Assembly: GCA_964503315.1 (NCBI GenBank) | Contig: CAZCZL010000005.1 | Span: 124,001-188,000 of the forward strand | Direction: 5' to 3' | Source of the DNA: FEB-12 sp964503315 | GTDB taxonomy: Bacteria > Zixibacteria > MSB-5A5 > GN15 > FEB-12 | Length of the DNA stretch: 64,000 bases | Shown here: positions 1 through 7,734 of the stretch, piece after piece | Layout of the letters: every line of letters begins with the position of its first letter | Position numbering within the stretch: position 1 is the stretch's first letter | The notes under the pieces: model-generated | The model's database searches: none | What the model was told of the DNA's origin: nothing | Seen by the model: only the letters and a program-made list of their open reading frames with translations | Translations under genes and position numbers: made by a program

Positions 1-96
1 ATAGAAGAATTCGGCGGAGAAAATGCGTGTCCAGGTCAGTTCAAGGGGGAGAAGGGTGAGGGAGATAAGTCCGATCGAGATCAAAATTCGGGTCAT
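1..96 (-). CDS. N-terminal fragment of an integral membrane protein, possibly spermidine-synthase-like
   Basis: Only the first 32 codons lie in the window; the gene continues past its left edge. The ATG (complement of 94-96) follows a GGAG Shine-Dalgarno sequence 5 bases upstream. The peptide begins MTRILISIGLISLTLLPLEL and continues with TWTRIF. A hydrophobic first helix followed by LELTWTRIFS is typical of the membrane part of spermidine-synthase-like proteins that have an MFS-type domain, so this is my tentative assignment. It is divergent from the nitrilase gene, with a 191-base intergenic region that would carry both promoters. With so little sequence, any polytopic membrane protein remains possible. 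Confidence 0.55.
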   Translation of the reverse strand, partial: MTRILISIGLISLTLLPLELTWTRIFSAEFFY

Positions 97-287
97 GGTC
101 ACTCCGGTTGTCCTGCGGGTTGCGTACCCGGGCCTCCTGTTAAGTACGTGCTGGATAATCGAAATGTTGTGGAGAAAATCATCCAATTTATCTACCTGAA
201 AAATCGGTTGCCTGACCAGTCCGTCGGTATGAGATTACTGTCACATCGGGCCGACCCAGCAACCTTTTCATCTTCGAGGATGACACC

Positions 288-1100
288 GTGAAGGTCAGTA
301 TCATTCAGTTTGCGCCGCACTTGGCTAATCTTGAGGCCACGCTCAAGGATCTCGACCGGCTCATGCCTCAAGTGGCCGACTCAGACCTGATCGTTCTGCC
401 GGAACTCTGTAACTCCGGCTACAATTTCACCTCACAGGAACAAGCGAGGGCAAGTGCGGAGACTGTTACCGATAGCCGCTTTGTCCGCTACCTCCATGCG
501 TTCGCCCGGCAGCATGGCTGCGCCATAGTCAGCGGCCTGAACGAGCGCGACGGTGAATTTCTATACAACTCCGCGGTGCTGGTCACGCGCGATGGCCTGG
601 TCGGCAAGTATCGCAAACTGCATCTCTATCTAAACGAAAAGGACTTCTTCCAGCCCGGAAATGTGGGCGCGCCCGTGTTTGAGGTCAACGGCGTCAAGAT
701 CGGCATGCTCGTCTGCTTTGACTGGTGGTTCGCCGAGGTCTGGCGGCTTCTCGCTCTCAAAGGCGCGGATATTATCTGCCATCCTTCAAACCTAGTCATA
801 CCCGGCAAATGTCAACGCGCCGTACCAATTCACGCCATGACCAACAAGGTTTGGGTCGTAACAGCAAACCGCATCGGTATGGAAGGAGATCTTTACTTCA
901 CCGGCCTTTCAGTAGTCTGCGACCCGAAGGGAAATACCATGCTCACTGGCCCGGAGAGAGAAGAAGCAGTGCTGGCAGTTGAAATCGATCCATTTGAGGC
1001 CCGTAACAAACAGGTCAACTCGCGCAACGATCTGTTCGAGGATCGTCGACCAGATATATACGCGCCGATCGTCTCAACAGAAAAGAGGACAACGAAGTGA
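288..1100 (+). CDS. Carbon-nitrogen hydrolase (nitrilase superfamily amidase)
   Basis: A cytoplasmic hydrolase of 270 residues that cleaves a non-peptide C-N bond, probably of an amide such as an omega-amide or N-carbamoyl compound; the substrate cannot be read from sequence. The catalytic triad is visible: Glu39 in LPELCNSGY, Lys110 in GKYRKLHLY and Cys143 in LVCFDWWF. The length is normal for a single-domain nitrilase family member. Translation starts at a GTG preceded by GAGGAT. The stop overlaps the start of the next gene (GTGA, 1097-1100), so the two are translationally coupled. No signal peptide is present. Confidence 0.9.
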   Translation: MKVSIIQFAPHLANLEATLKDLDRLMPQVADSDLIVLPELCNSGYNFTSQEQARASAETVTDSRFVRYLHAFARQHGCAIVSGLNERDGEFLYNSAVLVTRDGLVGKYRKLHLYLNEKDFFQPGNVGAPVFEVNGVKIGMLVCFDWWFAEVWRLLALKGADIICHPSNLVIPGKCQRAVPIHAMTNKVWVVTANRIGMEGDLYFTGLSVVCDPKGNTMLTGPEREEAVLAVEIDPFEARNKQVNSRNDLFEDRRPDIYAPIVSTEKRTTK

Positions 1101-1456
1101 CTAAGTCGCCGGTGGTGACCGCCATCTGCAGAGCGATCCGCAAGATCCCGCGTGGCAAAGTAGCGACGTATGGACAGATCGCGGCGCTGGCCGGGAATCC
1201 GCGCGACCCGCGTTCGGTCGGATGGGTTTTGCATGGCTGTACTAATTCGGAAAAACTCCCCTGGTTTCGCGTCATCAATCGCGAAGGGAAGATATCCCTG
1301 CCCCGCGGTGAAGGATACGAACTGCAGCGTGCGCTTCTCGAAGGAGAGGGGATCACATTCGATTTCCGCGACCGGATCGACTTGAAGAAGTTTCAATGGC
1401 AACCCAAGCCTGTTACTGCGAAGAAAGTCACTACTAAACGCCGCACGACAAAGTAG
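1097..1456 (+). CDS. Alkyltransferase-like (ATL) protein, MGMT fold without the acceptor cysteine
   Basis: A 119-residue protein matching the DNA-binding domain of O6-methylguanine-DNA methyltransferase: IPRGKVATYGQIAALAG, then VGWVLHGC, then LPWFRVINREGKISLP. The reactive cysteine of the PCHR motif is replaced by Trp56 (PWFR), the defining feature of ATL proteins. These bind O6-alkylguanine lesions without repairing them and pass them to nucleotide excision repair. The C-terminus (KKVTTKRRTTK) is basic and may add DNA affinity. The gene starts with GTG and overlaps the nitrilase stop by 4 bases; a functional link with the nitrilase is not obvious. Confidence 0.88.
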   Translation: MTKSPVVTAICRAIRKIPRGKVATYGQIAALAGNPRDPRSVGWVLHGCTNSEKLPWFRVINREGKISLPRGEGYELQRALLEGEGITFDFRDRIDLKKFQWQPKPVTAKKVTTKRRTTK

Positions 1457-1488
1457 CGTCGCTCAGCGCTTTCCATTACATTAAGCCG

Positions 1489-2394
1489 ATGACTCAGTCC
1501 ACTCAGCCAGTCTCACGCGCCAAACAGCTCTGGGCCGACACCGGCCTTTTCTACGCCGCCCTCATCTGGGGAACAACATTTGTCATCGTGAAATCCGCGC
1601 TGTCTGGTGTCGATGCTGTCACGATGGTCGGCTACCGCTTTCTGATCGCCGGCTCGGTGTTGCTTGTCTACCTCTTGATAAAACGTCAGCCTATCTTACC
1701 GAATTTCAAGCAAGGGCTGTTTCTGGCGGTTGTTCTCTGGACACTGTATGTCACACAGACGATCGGCCTTAATTACACATCAGCTTCGAACTCGGGTTTC
1801 ATTACCGGCCTGTTTGTGTTGTGGGTGCCGGTCTTTCTCGTGATGCTCTTCCGTCGCAAACCGAATGTAATGGAGATAGTAGCATCGCTGGTTTCACTTG
1901 TTGGCCTCTGGATCCTGACCGGCGGGTTGAAAGAGATCAATATCGGCGACCTGCTGACGATAATCGCATCCATGGCGTATGCGCTCCACCTGCTTCTCTC
2001 CGACAAATACATGAAATCCGGCGTGGATCCTATCTCGATCAGTTGTCAGCAATTCCTCTTGGTCGGGATCGGAAGTATCATCATGACAGCGGTGACCGGT
2101 CGGTCATTCGAGGTAACCAGTAGCGCCGCTTGGTACGCCATAGTTTTCCTCGCTCTATTTCCGACATTATCTGCCTTCGTTATTCAGATGTTTGCCCAAC
2201 GGTACACCTCGCCATTGCGCGTTTCGCTCATCTTCGCCCTCGAACCGGTTTTTGCGGCGATCGCCGCGTGGACAGTTGGCGGAGAGCAATTTACGGTACA
2301 CAGCGCGGTCGGCGGCGCTTGCATTGTGGTAGGGCTCGCTCTCTCTGGAATCCAGCTCCCGTCCGAAAAAGGGCTCGAAATCTCTCCCCATTGA
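1489..2394 (+). CDS. DMT-superfamily transporter (two EamA domains)
   Basis: An inner-membrane protein of 301 residues with about ten hydrophobic helices arranged as two homologous EamA halves (roughly residues 15-150 and 160-290). The first half opens with LIWGTTFVIVKSAL, a typical EamA start. The family exports or exchanges metabolites such as amino acids; the substrate is not predictable here. It lies 32 bases after the ATL stop in the same direction and may be the last gene of that transcription unit. The assigned ATG has only a weak Shine-Dalgarno sequence. The C-terminal tail (PSEKGLEISPH) is short and soluble. Confidence 0.9.
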   Translation: MTQSTQPVSRAKQLWADTGLFYAALIWGTTFVIVKSALSGVDAVTMVGYRFLIAGSVLLVYLLIKRQPILPNFKQGLFLAVVLWTLYVTQTIGLNYTSASNSGFITGLFVLWVPVFLVMLFRRKPNVMEIVASLVSLVGLWILTGGLKEINIGDLLTIIASMAYALHLLLSDKYMKSGVDPISISCQQFLLVGIGSIIMTAVTGRSFEVTSSAAWYAIVFLALFPTLSAFVIQMFAQRYTSPLRVSLIFALEPVFAAIAAWTVGGEQFTVHSAVGGACIVVGLALSGIQLPSEKGLEISPH

Positions 2395-2713
2395 CCTCCA
2401 TAGTCACTTTCCGCTTGCAAACAAGGACAATTGACGCTACGTTACCAGTGGAGTGAGTGATCGTTCGAGGCTACTCTCGCCATGCTCGTCGTTCACCGTT
2501 GCCTCACTCCGTACTATCCGTCCATACTTCGATCGAACAAAGCACGCCAGGTCACGGACTGCCCGTTGCGTCCGGGATTGACTCAACATTGCGAATCGGA
2601 CCGATAGCGAAGGTCGGACCGGCGTTGATGCGAAGATGAAATAAACCGTTTAAGATTCTTATCCACACTCTGCACCGGCGCAAGTCCGGGGTTCATCTCA
2701 TGGAGGTGAAGAC
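2395..2713. other. Intergenic region, no gene seen
   Basis: 319 bases between the transporter and the TSP3 protein gene. A short open frame at 2457-2639 lacks a ribosome-binding site and recognisable protein features. The last 15 bases carry a strong GGAGGTG Shine-Dalgarno sequence for the downstream gene, so its promoter should be here, but I do not see a convincing -35/-10 pair. Confidence 0.5.
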
Positions 2714-4945
2714 ATGGTACGGCTTATCTTCTCCATCTGCGGGTTCGTGGCGATCCTGTTACTAGCAACGGCAACGCTCGCGAATTCGCCTGTCGCGCCG
2801 GGAATGCCTCCCGGTTCCGAACAAAACAACACGGCTGTCTCCTGGAACGACATCAAACCGGGAGAGGTCTACACTCTCTACAATAACCATCTGCCGGGCA
2901 TGTTTGCCCAGGTTACTATCGACTGGTCCTGGTCGCCTGCGTTTGGCGCCGCAGGGTCATGGATGCCCATGGGGGTGACCTCGCCACCCCCCTATCCGAG
3001 TTACTGGAATCCTTCTCTTGGCGCGGCACCGGGTGGCGGCTTCATGATGGGCGGTACCGCCTTCGGACCCGGACAGCAGTTCACACCCACCGGATCTGCT
3101 GTCTACATGTCCGGTAGCCTTGGCGGGGGAGCGCCATTTGGCGGGCCTTTCCCGATCAGTATCAGCCCGGCGGTCAACCAGTGGTGTGACTACACAAGCC
3201 TCTCCATCATAGACGTCCCCGCCATGCCCGCGCCATGGCTTGGCGAGGCGACCTATGCCTGGGTCGAATATAGAGATGGTGATGGGGACCCTAATGGCGA
3301 CCTCAATTTCTTCAATGACCCCGGTGATCTCGCCGGTATTTGGTCTGCTTCCACAAATCTGCTCGCGGGACCATTCCCATATCCAGCGCTCACCGCTCCA
3401 GCTCCTATTCTGCCCTTTGTGCCCGCTTGGCGTGTTCCGGCAGGGCATAAGCCGGCGCTCGATTTTGCCGGACCGGCCGGAACGGGGTTCCTTCCACCCG
3501 GTGCTACCTACTGTGTCTTCCGTGATGTGGGCGGCGGCAATATCTTCATGACCTGGAACCCGACACCAACTGGTGGCGCCCCTTGGAATATGCCGGCGAT
3601 CCTGGTAGGCGGTATCCTCCCGGTTCCGCCCGCGCTTGCTCCGGGAATCGAGGCCGCCAACACTGTCGATCTGGCGATTGACAAGGGAATCAGCGGCGGA
3701 TGTCCCAACTACGTTTATGTCGTCTGGGATGCCCCCGGCCCCGGAGGAGATATCGATATCTTCCTCGCTGTCAGTCCGGCCGGAGGCGCGCCCGGATCAT
3801 TCCTCCCGCCGGTTCGCGTTAATCAGGACCCGATCGGCAATGGTCGCGATCAATGGGCGCCCACCATTACCCTTGATCCCAATACCGGCGCGGTGATCAT
3901 CTCGTACAATGACCGGCGCAACGACCCCGCCAACAACGCTATCGAGGTCTGGTCCTCGGTCTCCCGCGACTGCGGCGCAACATTCACCGATTGCATGGTC
4001 ACTCGCGGCGGACCGTTCCCGCCGGTCAGCACTATCCCGCGTCCGTCCGGGATGTATGTGGGATCATACTTTGATTCCGATTTCAGCCTGGTGAATCCCT
4101 TTGGCGTGGCCTGGAATGATGGCCGCAACGGCGTGGACCAGGATGTTGAATTCGAAGCGATCCTCGCGTGTGACACCGACAACGACGGCGTTATCGATTC
4201 ACTCGATAATTGCGATCTCACGCCGAACCCCAACCAGCTCAACGGCGATCTGGATACACTTGGCGATGTCTGCGATAATTGCCCGACGGTCGCCAACAAC
4301 AACCAGCTCGATTCCGATGGCGATACCTTTGGCGATGCCTGTGACAACTGTCCGACAATAGCCAACCCGCTTCAGCAGGATGCCGACCTGGATGGTGTCG
4401 GCGATGTCTGTGACAATTGCCCAACGGTGGCGAATCCCTTACAACAGGATAGTGATCTTGATGGATTTGGCGATGCCTGTGACAACTGTCCGACAATAGC
4501 CAACCCGCTCCAGCAGGATGCCGATCTGGATGGTGTGGGTGATGCCTGCGACAATTGTCCGACAGTGAGTAATCCGACGCAATCCGATGTCGATCTCGAT
4601 CTGGTCGGTGACCTCTGCGACAATTGTCCGAACAAATACAATCCATTGCAGGAGGATACCGATGGCGACGGCATAGGCGATTCCTGTGAGACCGTCAGTT
4701 GTTGTGTTGGAACAACCGGCAATGTCAATGACGGCATTAACGAAACGCCGGATCTTTCCGACCTGTCACTGCTCATAGGTTACCTGACGATCCCTTCCCC
4801 GGGGAAGCCGGTGCTCCCGTGCTTACCGGAAGCGAATGTGAATGCCTCGGGTGGTGTCAATCCTGACCTCTCGGATCTCTCCTTGCTGATCGGGTACTTG
4901 ACGATCCCCGCGCCAGGCAAACCGACCCTTCCGCTTTGTCCGTAA
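2714..4945 (+). CDS. Secreted protein with thrombospondin type 3 repeats and two dockerin-like modules
   Basis: A 743-residue exported protein. A signal peptide spans about residues 1-24 (FVAILLLATATLANS). Residues 30-480 form a Pro/Gly/Trp-rich body; the stretch around KGISGGCPNYVYVVWDA and WAPTITLDPNTGAVIISYND resembles the sialidase-type (BNR-like) beta-propeller blades of secreted proteins. Residues about 485-660 are calcium-binding thrombospondin type 3 repeats with a 23-residue period (DxDxDGxGDxCDNCP). The end (residue 669 on) holds two copies of a dockerin-like helix, DLSDLSLLIGYLTIP, each after an NVN loop. Such doublets are common at the C-termini of secreted proteins in this bacterial group and may act in attachment or sorting. 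A GGAGGTG site precedes the ATG. The exact function is unknown. Confidence 0.85.
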   Translation: MVRLIFSICGFVAILLLATATLANSPVAPGMPPGSEQNNTAVSWNDIKPGEVYTLYNNHLPGMFAQVTIDWSWSPAFGAAGSWMPMGVTSPPPYPSYWNPSLGAAPGGGFMMGGTAFGPGQQFTPTGSAVYMSGSLGGGAPFGGPFPISISPAVNQWCDYTSLSIIDVPAMPAPWLGEATYAWVEYRDGDGDPNGDLNFFNDPGDLAGIWSASTNLLAGPFPYPALTAPAPILPFVPAWRVPAGHKPALDFAGPAGTGFLPPGATYCVFRDVGGGNIFMTWNPTPTGGAPWNMPAILVGGILPVPPALAPGIEAANTVDLAIDKGISGGCPNYVYVVWDAPGPGGDIDIFLAVSPAGGAPGSFLPPVRVNQDPIGNGRDQWAPTITLDPNTGAVIISYNDRRNDPANNAIEVWSSVSRDCGATFTDCMVTRGGPFPPVSTIPRPSGMYVGSYFDSDFSLVNPFGVAWNDGRNGVDQDVEFEAILACDTDNDGVIDSLDNCDLTPNPNQLNGDLDTLGDVCDNCPTVANNNQLDSDGDTFGDACDNCPTIANPLQQDADLDGVGDVCDNCPTVANPLQQDSDLDGFGDACDNCPTIANPLQQDADLDGVGDACDNCPTVSNPTQSDVDLDLVGDLCDNCPNKYNPLQEDTDGDGIGDSCETVSCCVGTTGNVNDGINETPDLSDLSLLIGYLTIPSPGKPVLPCLPEANVNASGGVNPDLSDLSLLIGYLTIPAPGKPTLPLCP
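4331..4553 (+). repeat. Higher-order tandem repeat inside the TSP3 coding region
   Basis: The 69-base (23-residue) TSP3 units are arranged so that every second unit is nearly identical. The segment starting at 4331 (GGCGATGCCTGTGACAACTG) recurs at 4469, exactly 138 bases later, and the match continues for about 85 bases. This points to recent duplication of a two-unit block. It is coding sequence, not a CRISPR array, since the units are contiguous and have no unique spacers. Confidence 0.85.
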
Positions 4946-4993
4946 AGAGATTTGCCCGTCCCTTTGCGGGTTTGCACACGGACGTGTAAACGA

Positions 4994-5024
4994 AAGAGCC
5001 TCCGGAACCTCTCTGGGGGCTCTT
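4994..5024 (+). terminator. Probable transcription terminator hairpin after the TSP3 gene
   Basis: A 10-bp stem, AAGAGCCTCC paired with GGGGGCTCTT (one G-T pair), 48 bases after the stop codon. No clear T-run follows, so termination efficiency is uncertain. Confidence 0.45.
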
Positions 5025-5333
5025 GCAGAACCGAGATCACGACGCTTTGCCTTGTCAAATTGATGAGGCAAAGCTCGTGATGACAGCGGTTGTGGTAAGC
5101 TGTTCATGAAGATCCGCCGATCGTCGAGTTACCACTCCCTGAATTGTCATTGTCATCGCGAGCCTTGCCCTGTACCGAGCATGCATCTCAACCGAAAACT
5201 CCCGCGGCAAGGCGTCGCGATCCCCGCTTGCCTTACACCGGTCAACATCCTACCTTACCCTCGGTACACGAAAGCCCGGCGAGACAACACATGGTCACCG
5301 CCCGGCTTGATCCTTCTGTCAGGGAGACCCATC

Positions 5334-6365
5334 ATGCGAAACCTTCGTCAACTCACTTTCGCTGTCGCGTTATTCTGCGCGTTCACCGCAATTTCATTCG
5401 CGCAGACCGACACGACCAAAGACACGCTCACCGCGACCCAACATCTCGCGCTCGAAGCCGCATCGCTCGACACCTTTGCTGTCTCCGCCATCGCCAAACA
5501 ATTTCTCAAGGCGGTGCCGGATCTTCCGACTATCGAGACACGCGTCGTCTACGTCAACAAGGCGACCCGGTCGTATATGTCTGAGTCCGAATATGACAAG
5601 GCATCGGATTCCGGAAAGGCCGGCTACGAAAAGCGCGAACTCGGCGAAGAGTTTTACTACTACACCCGCTACGGCACCCCGCTCGCCTTTGTCCGCGCGC
5701 TTGATCTTGTCGGCATGGCCGGTCTTGCGACTCTGGATGGCTCCCGTATCGCCGATTACGGCTTTGGCTCTATCGGCCACTTGCGCCTGATGGCCGCATG
5801 CGGCGCGAATGTGGTTGGCATCGAGGTTGACCCGCTCCTCAAACTGCTCTATGCACAGCCTGCGGACAAAGGGTACATCGCTCGTGCGCGCGCGGCAGGT
5901 GAAGGCGCGCCGGGACAGATCACGCTCGCTTTCGGTTCATTCCCCGCCGACAGCGCGATTCGCGCCACGGTCGGCTCCGGTTACGATCTGTTTATCTCCA
6001 AAAACACGCTCAAGCATGGGTATATCCATCCCGAGCGCGAGGTCGACCCACGCATGCTGGTGCAGTTGGGCGTCGATGATTCCACCTATGTGAAAACTAT
6101 CTACGACCTGCTCAAGCCGGGCGGATTTTTCATGATCTACAATCTGCATCCGAAATTGAGCGCGCCGGATGAAAAGTATGTGCCGTGGTCCGATGGCCGC
6201 TGTCCGTTCACGCAGGAACTACTCGAAAAGACCGGCTTCACGGTATTGGGGTATAACGTCGATGATACCGAGCCTGCCCGCGAGATGGGGAAGCATTTCG
6301 GCTGGGACAAAGAGATGGACTACGCAAAGGACATGTACGGCCAGTACACGCTGGTGAGGAAGTAG
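5334..6365 (+). CDS. Exported class I SAM-dependent methyltransferase-fold protein
   Basis: A 343-residue protein starting at ATG 5334, preceded by AGGGAG; the open frame extends upstream to 5106 without a better start. Residues 1-24 (LTFAVALFCAFTAISFAQ) form a clear signal peptide. The body has the Rossmann SAM-binding signature: motif I as RIADYGFGSIGHLRLMAACG, an acidic end of strand 2 in GIEVDP, a motif IV-like YDLFISKNTLK, and a motif VI-like LLKPGGFFMIYNL. SAM is normally cytoplasmic, so an exported methyltransferase is unexpected. It may be a repurposed fold or a true enzyme retained on the membrane. It is flanked by a terminator upstream and a convergent restriction-modification operon downstream, with only 5 bases between the stop codons. 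Confidence 0.72.
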   Translation: MRNLRQLTFAVALFCAFTAISFAQTDTTKDTLTATQHLALEAASLDTFAVSAIAKQFLKAVPDLPTIETRVVYVNKATRSYMSESEYDKASDSGKAGYEKRELGEEFYYYTRYGTPLAFVRALDLVGMAGLATLDGSRIADYGFGSIGHLRLMAACGANVVGIEVDPLLKLLYAQPADKGYIARARAAGEGAPGQITLAFGSFPADSAIRATVGSGYDLFISKNTLKHGYIHPEREVDPRMLVQLGVDDSTYVKTIYDLLKPGGFFMIYNLHPKLSAPDEKYVPWSDGRCPFTQELLEKTGFTVLGYNVDDTEPAREMGKHFGWDKEMDYAKDMYGQYTLVRK

Positions 6366-6370
6366 GGGGG

Positions 6371-7309
6371 CTAACGAGATTTTTTGTGAACCTGATCGTG
6401 GCACACGTTACATAGTACAATAAGGTTCTCGGCTTCATTCTTTCCACCGCGGGAATGTGGAGTTTTATGATGAAGTTCAAGGAATCGCGGGTCTGATCTA
6501 TTCCACTTGTTGTGATGCCATTTGCAGTTAGCGCAACGGTACTTCGCTTGTTCGAGGACTGTGCGTCGTACAAAATCGGGAATATTCCTGTCATGTTCGG
6601 GGCTCTGACGGTCCTGCTCGAGCACATACATGCCAACAGGTAGATCGGGCCTGCCAGTATTACGTGTAACAATTGGCCAGCCATTTTCAGTTCTGAGTTC
6701 TCTTACACGTCTGGCCCATTCTGACTTATCATTAGCAGCATAACGCAATTCTTCTCCGCTAACCGGCTGGCCAACGTTCTGACGAAGAAACTCAATAATC
6801 TTATCTTTCGAACCGCCCCTTCCTTTTCGGATATCGTTGGCTACATGCCAACGCCTCGCAGCTTCCTTATCCTCTTCAGGGCTTGCGAGGAAATACTGAT
6901 TGGGTTTCATTTCGCTGATTTCAACGCCGTTAATGACAAGAGGAGACTCTTCTCTCAGCATTTCTTTAGCTGTAACACCACTAATAATGCTCCATCCAAA
7001 TTGAACTCTAAGCTCTCTCACCCTTCTAGCCCATTCACTGATACCGGAAACCACCATGATTTCCTCACCATCAATTATCGTCGAAGGGTATTTTCTAAAG
7101 TAACAGAGTATGCGATCCCTGGCCGACTTGGCGATCTCCGCGGGAATAAGTGAGCTTCCTAGATCGTGTAGCAAACGATAGGCATCCACCAGTGATAGAA
7201 CTTTTCGACGCAAATCTTTGGATCTGAGTTCCGCTTCAAAATTCGTCAATAAGTCGATAAGTCCGATTCGCAGAGATTCGGGTTGCCCGCCTTTTGTATG
7301 TCTTGGCAT
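6371..7309 (-). CDS. HNH endonuclease, probable restriction enzyme of the adjacent C5 methyltransferase
   Basis: A 312-residue protein with a C-terminal HNH nuclease domain (residues 259-312): CxxC zinc ligands (CANC), the LELHHKTPHSRGG catalytic segment, an Asn in ENLIVLC, and a second CxxC-H (CNVCHDQVH). Upstream are two copies of a small module with the shared core SEWARRVRELR (around residues 90 and 195), probably DNA-recognition winged-helix-like units. The gene starts 14 bases after the vsr stop, last in a methyltransferase-vsr-nuclease operon. This layout and fold are typical of type II restriction endonucleases of the HNH class. The recognition sequence cannot be predicted. Base composition is more A+T-rich than that of neighbouring genes. 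Confidence 0.85.
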   Translation of the reverse strand: MPRHTKGGQPESLRIGLIDLLTNFEAELRSKDLRRKVLSLVDAYRLLHDLGSSLIPAEIAKSARDRILCYFRKYPSTIIDGEEIMVVSGISEWARRVRELRVQFGWSIISGVTAKEMLREESPLVINGVEISEMKPNQYFLASPEEDKEAARRWHVANDIRKGRGGSKDKIIEFLRQNVGQPVSGEELRYAANDKSEWARRVRELRTENGWPIVTRNTGRPDLPVGMYVLEQDRQSPEHDRNIPDFVRRTVLEQAKYRCANCKWHHNKWNRSDPRFLELHHKTPHSRGGKNEAENLIVLCNVCHDQVHKKSR

Positions 7310-7323
7310 GTCTTTTCGTCTGC

Positions 7324-7734
7324 CTATTTTTGAAAATATTTTCGAATCTTCGACGCCAGGAAATTACCGCGCGTGGTTTCACACTCCCACACGGTTAGAA
7401 TACGCCAACCCAGTTTGCGCAATGATCTGATATTCCGTTGATCACGCATTCTAGTGGATTCAATTTTCGCCATCCAAAACAATCTATTGCTTTTTGGCTT
7501 ACTCGCTCTCTTGCATCCTTTGTGATCATGCCAGAAACAGCCATTTACAAATATCACCGTCATGTATTTCGGTAGTACTATGTCAGGTTTTCCAGGGAGG
7601 TCAGCTCGATGGAGCGAGAAACGAAATCCACTTCGATGAAGAAGCGATCTGACTACTTTCTCAGGAACTGTGTTTCGTCCTTTCACATGCGACATTATGT
7701 CGCTTCGCTTCTCCCGTGAAAAAACGTCAATCAT
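7324..7734 (-). CDS. vsr: Very short patch repair endonuclease (Vsr)
   Basis: A 136-residue mismatch endonuclease that nicks at T:G mismatches arising from deamination of 5-methylcytosine, protecting sites of the adjacent methyltransferase. The start at 7734 (MIDVFSREKRSDIMSHVKGR) overlaps the methyltransferase stop as ATGA (7731-7734); a start 13 codons further upstream would run into that gene and lacks family similarity. Residues match the E. coli enzyme in spacing: Asp51 in GKPDIVLPKY, zinc and active-site residues Cys66, His69, His71 and Cys74 in NGCFWHDHKGC, and a later Cys in WECET. It is slightly shorter than the E. coli protein because the N-terminus is reduced. Confidence 0.95.
   Translation of the reverse strand: MIDVFSREKRSDIMSHVKGRNTVPEKVVRSLLHRSGFRFSLHRADLPGKPDIVLPKYMTVIFVNGCFWHDHKGCKRASKPKSNRLFWMAKIESTRMRDQRNIRSLRKLGWRILTVWECETTRGNFLASKIRKYFQK

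Noticed and set aside
2457..2639. Short open frame in the intergenic region before the TSP3 gene
   Set aside because: It lacks a ribosome-binding site, and the Arg/His/Ser-rich peptide has no recognisable features.
4156..4690. Regularly spaced repeats that could suggest a CRISPR array
   Set aside because: The units are contiguous in-frame 69-base coding repeats giving CDNCP-type TSP3 peptides, with no unique spacers and no cas genes nearby.
5106..5333. N-terminal extension of the methyltransferase-fold protein
   Set aside because: The extension is Arg/Pro-rich without similarity to the family, while the ATG at 5334 has AGGGAG upstream and begins a signal peptide.
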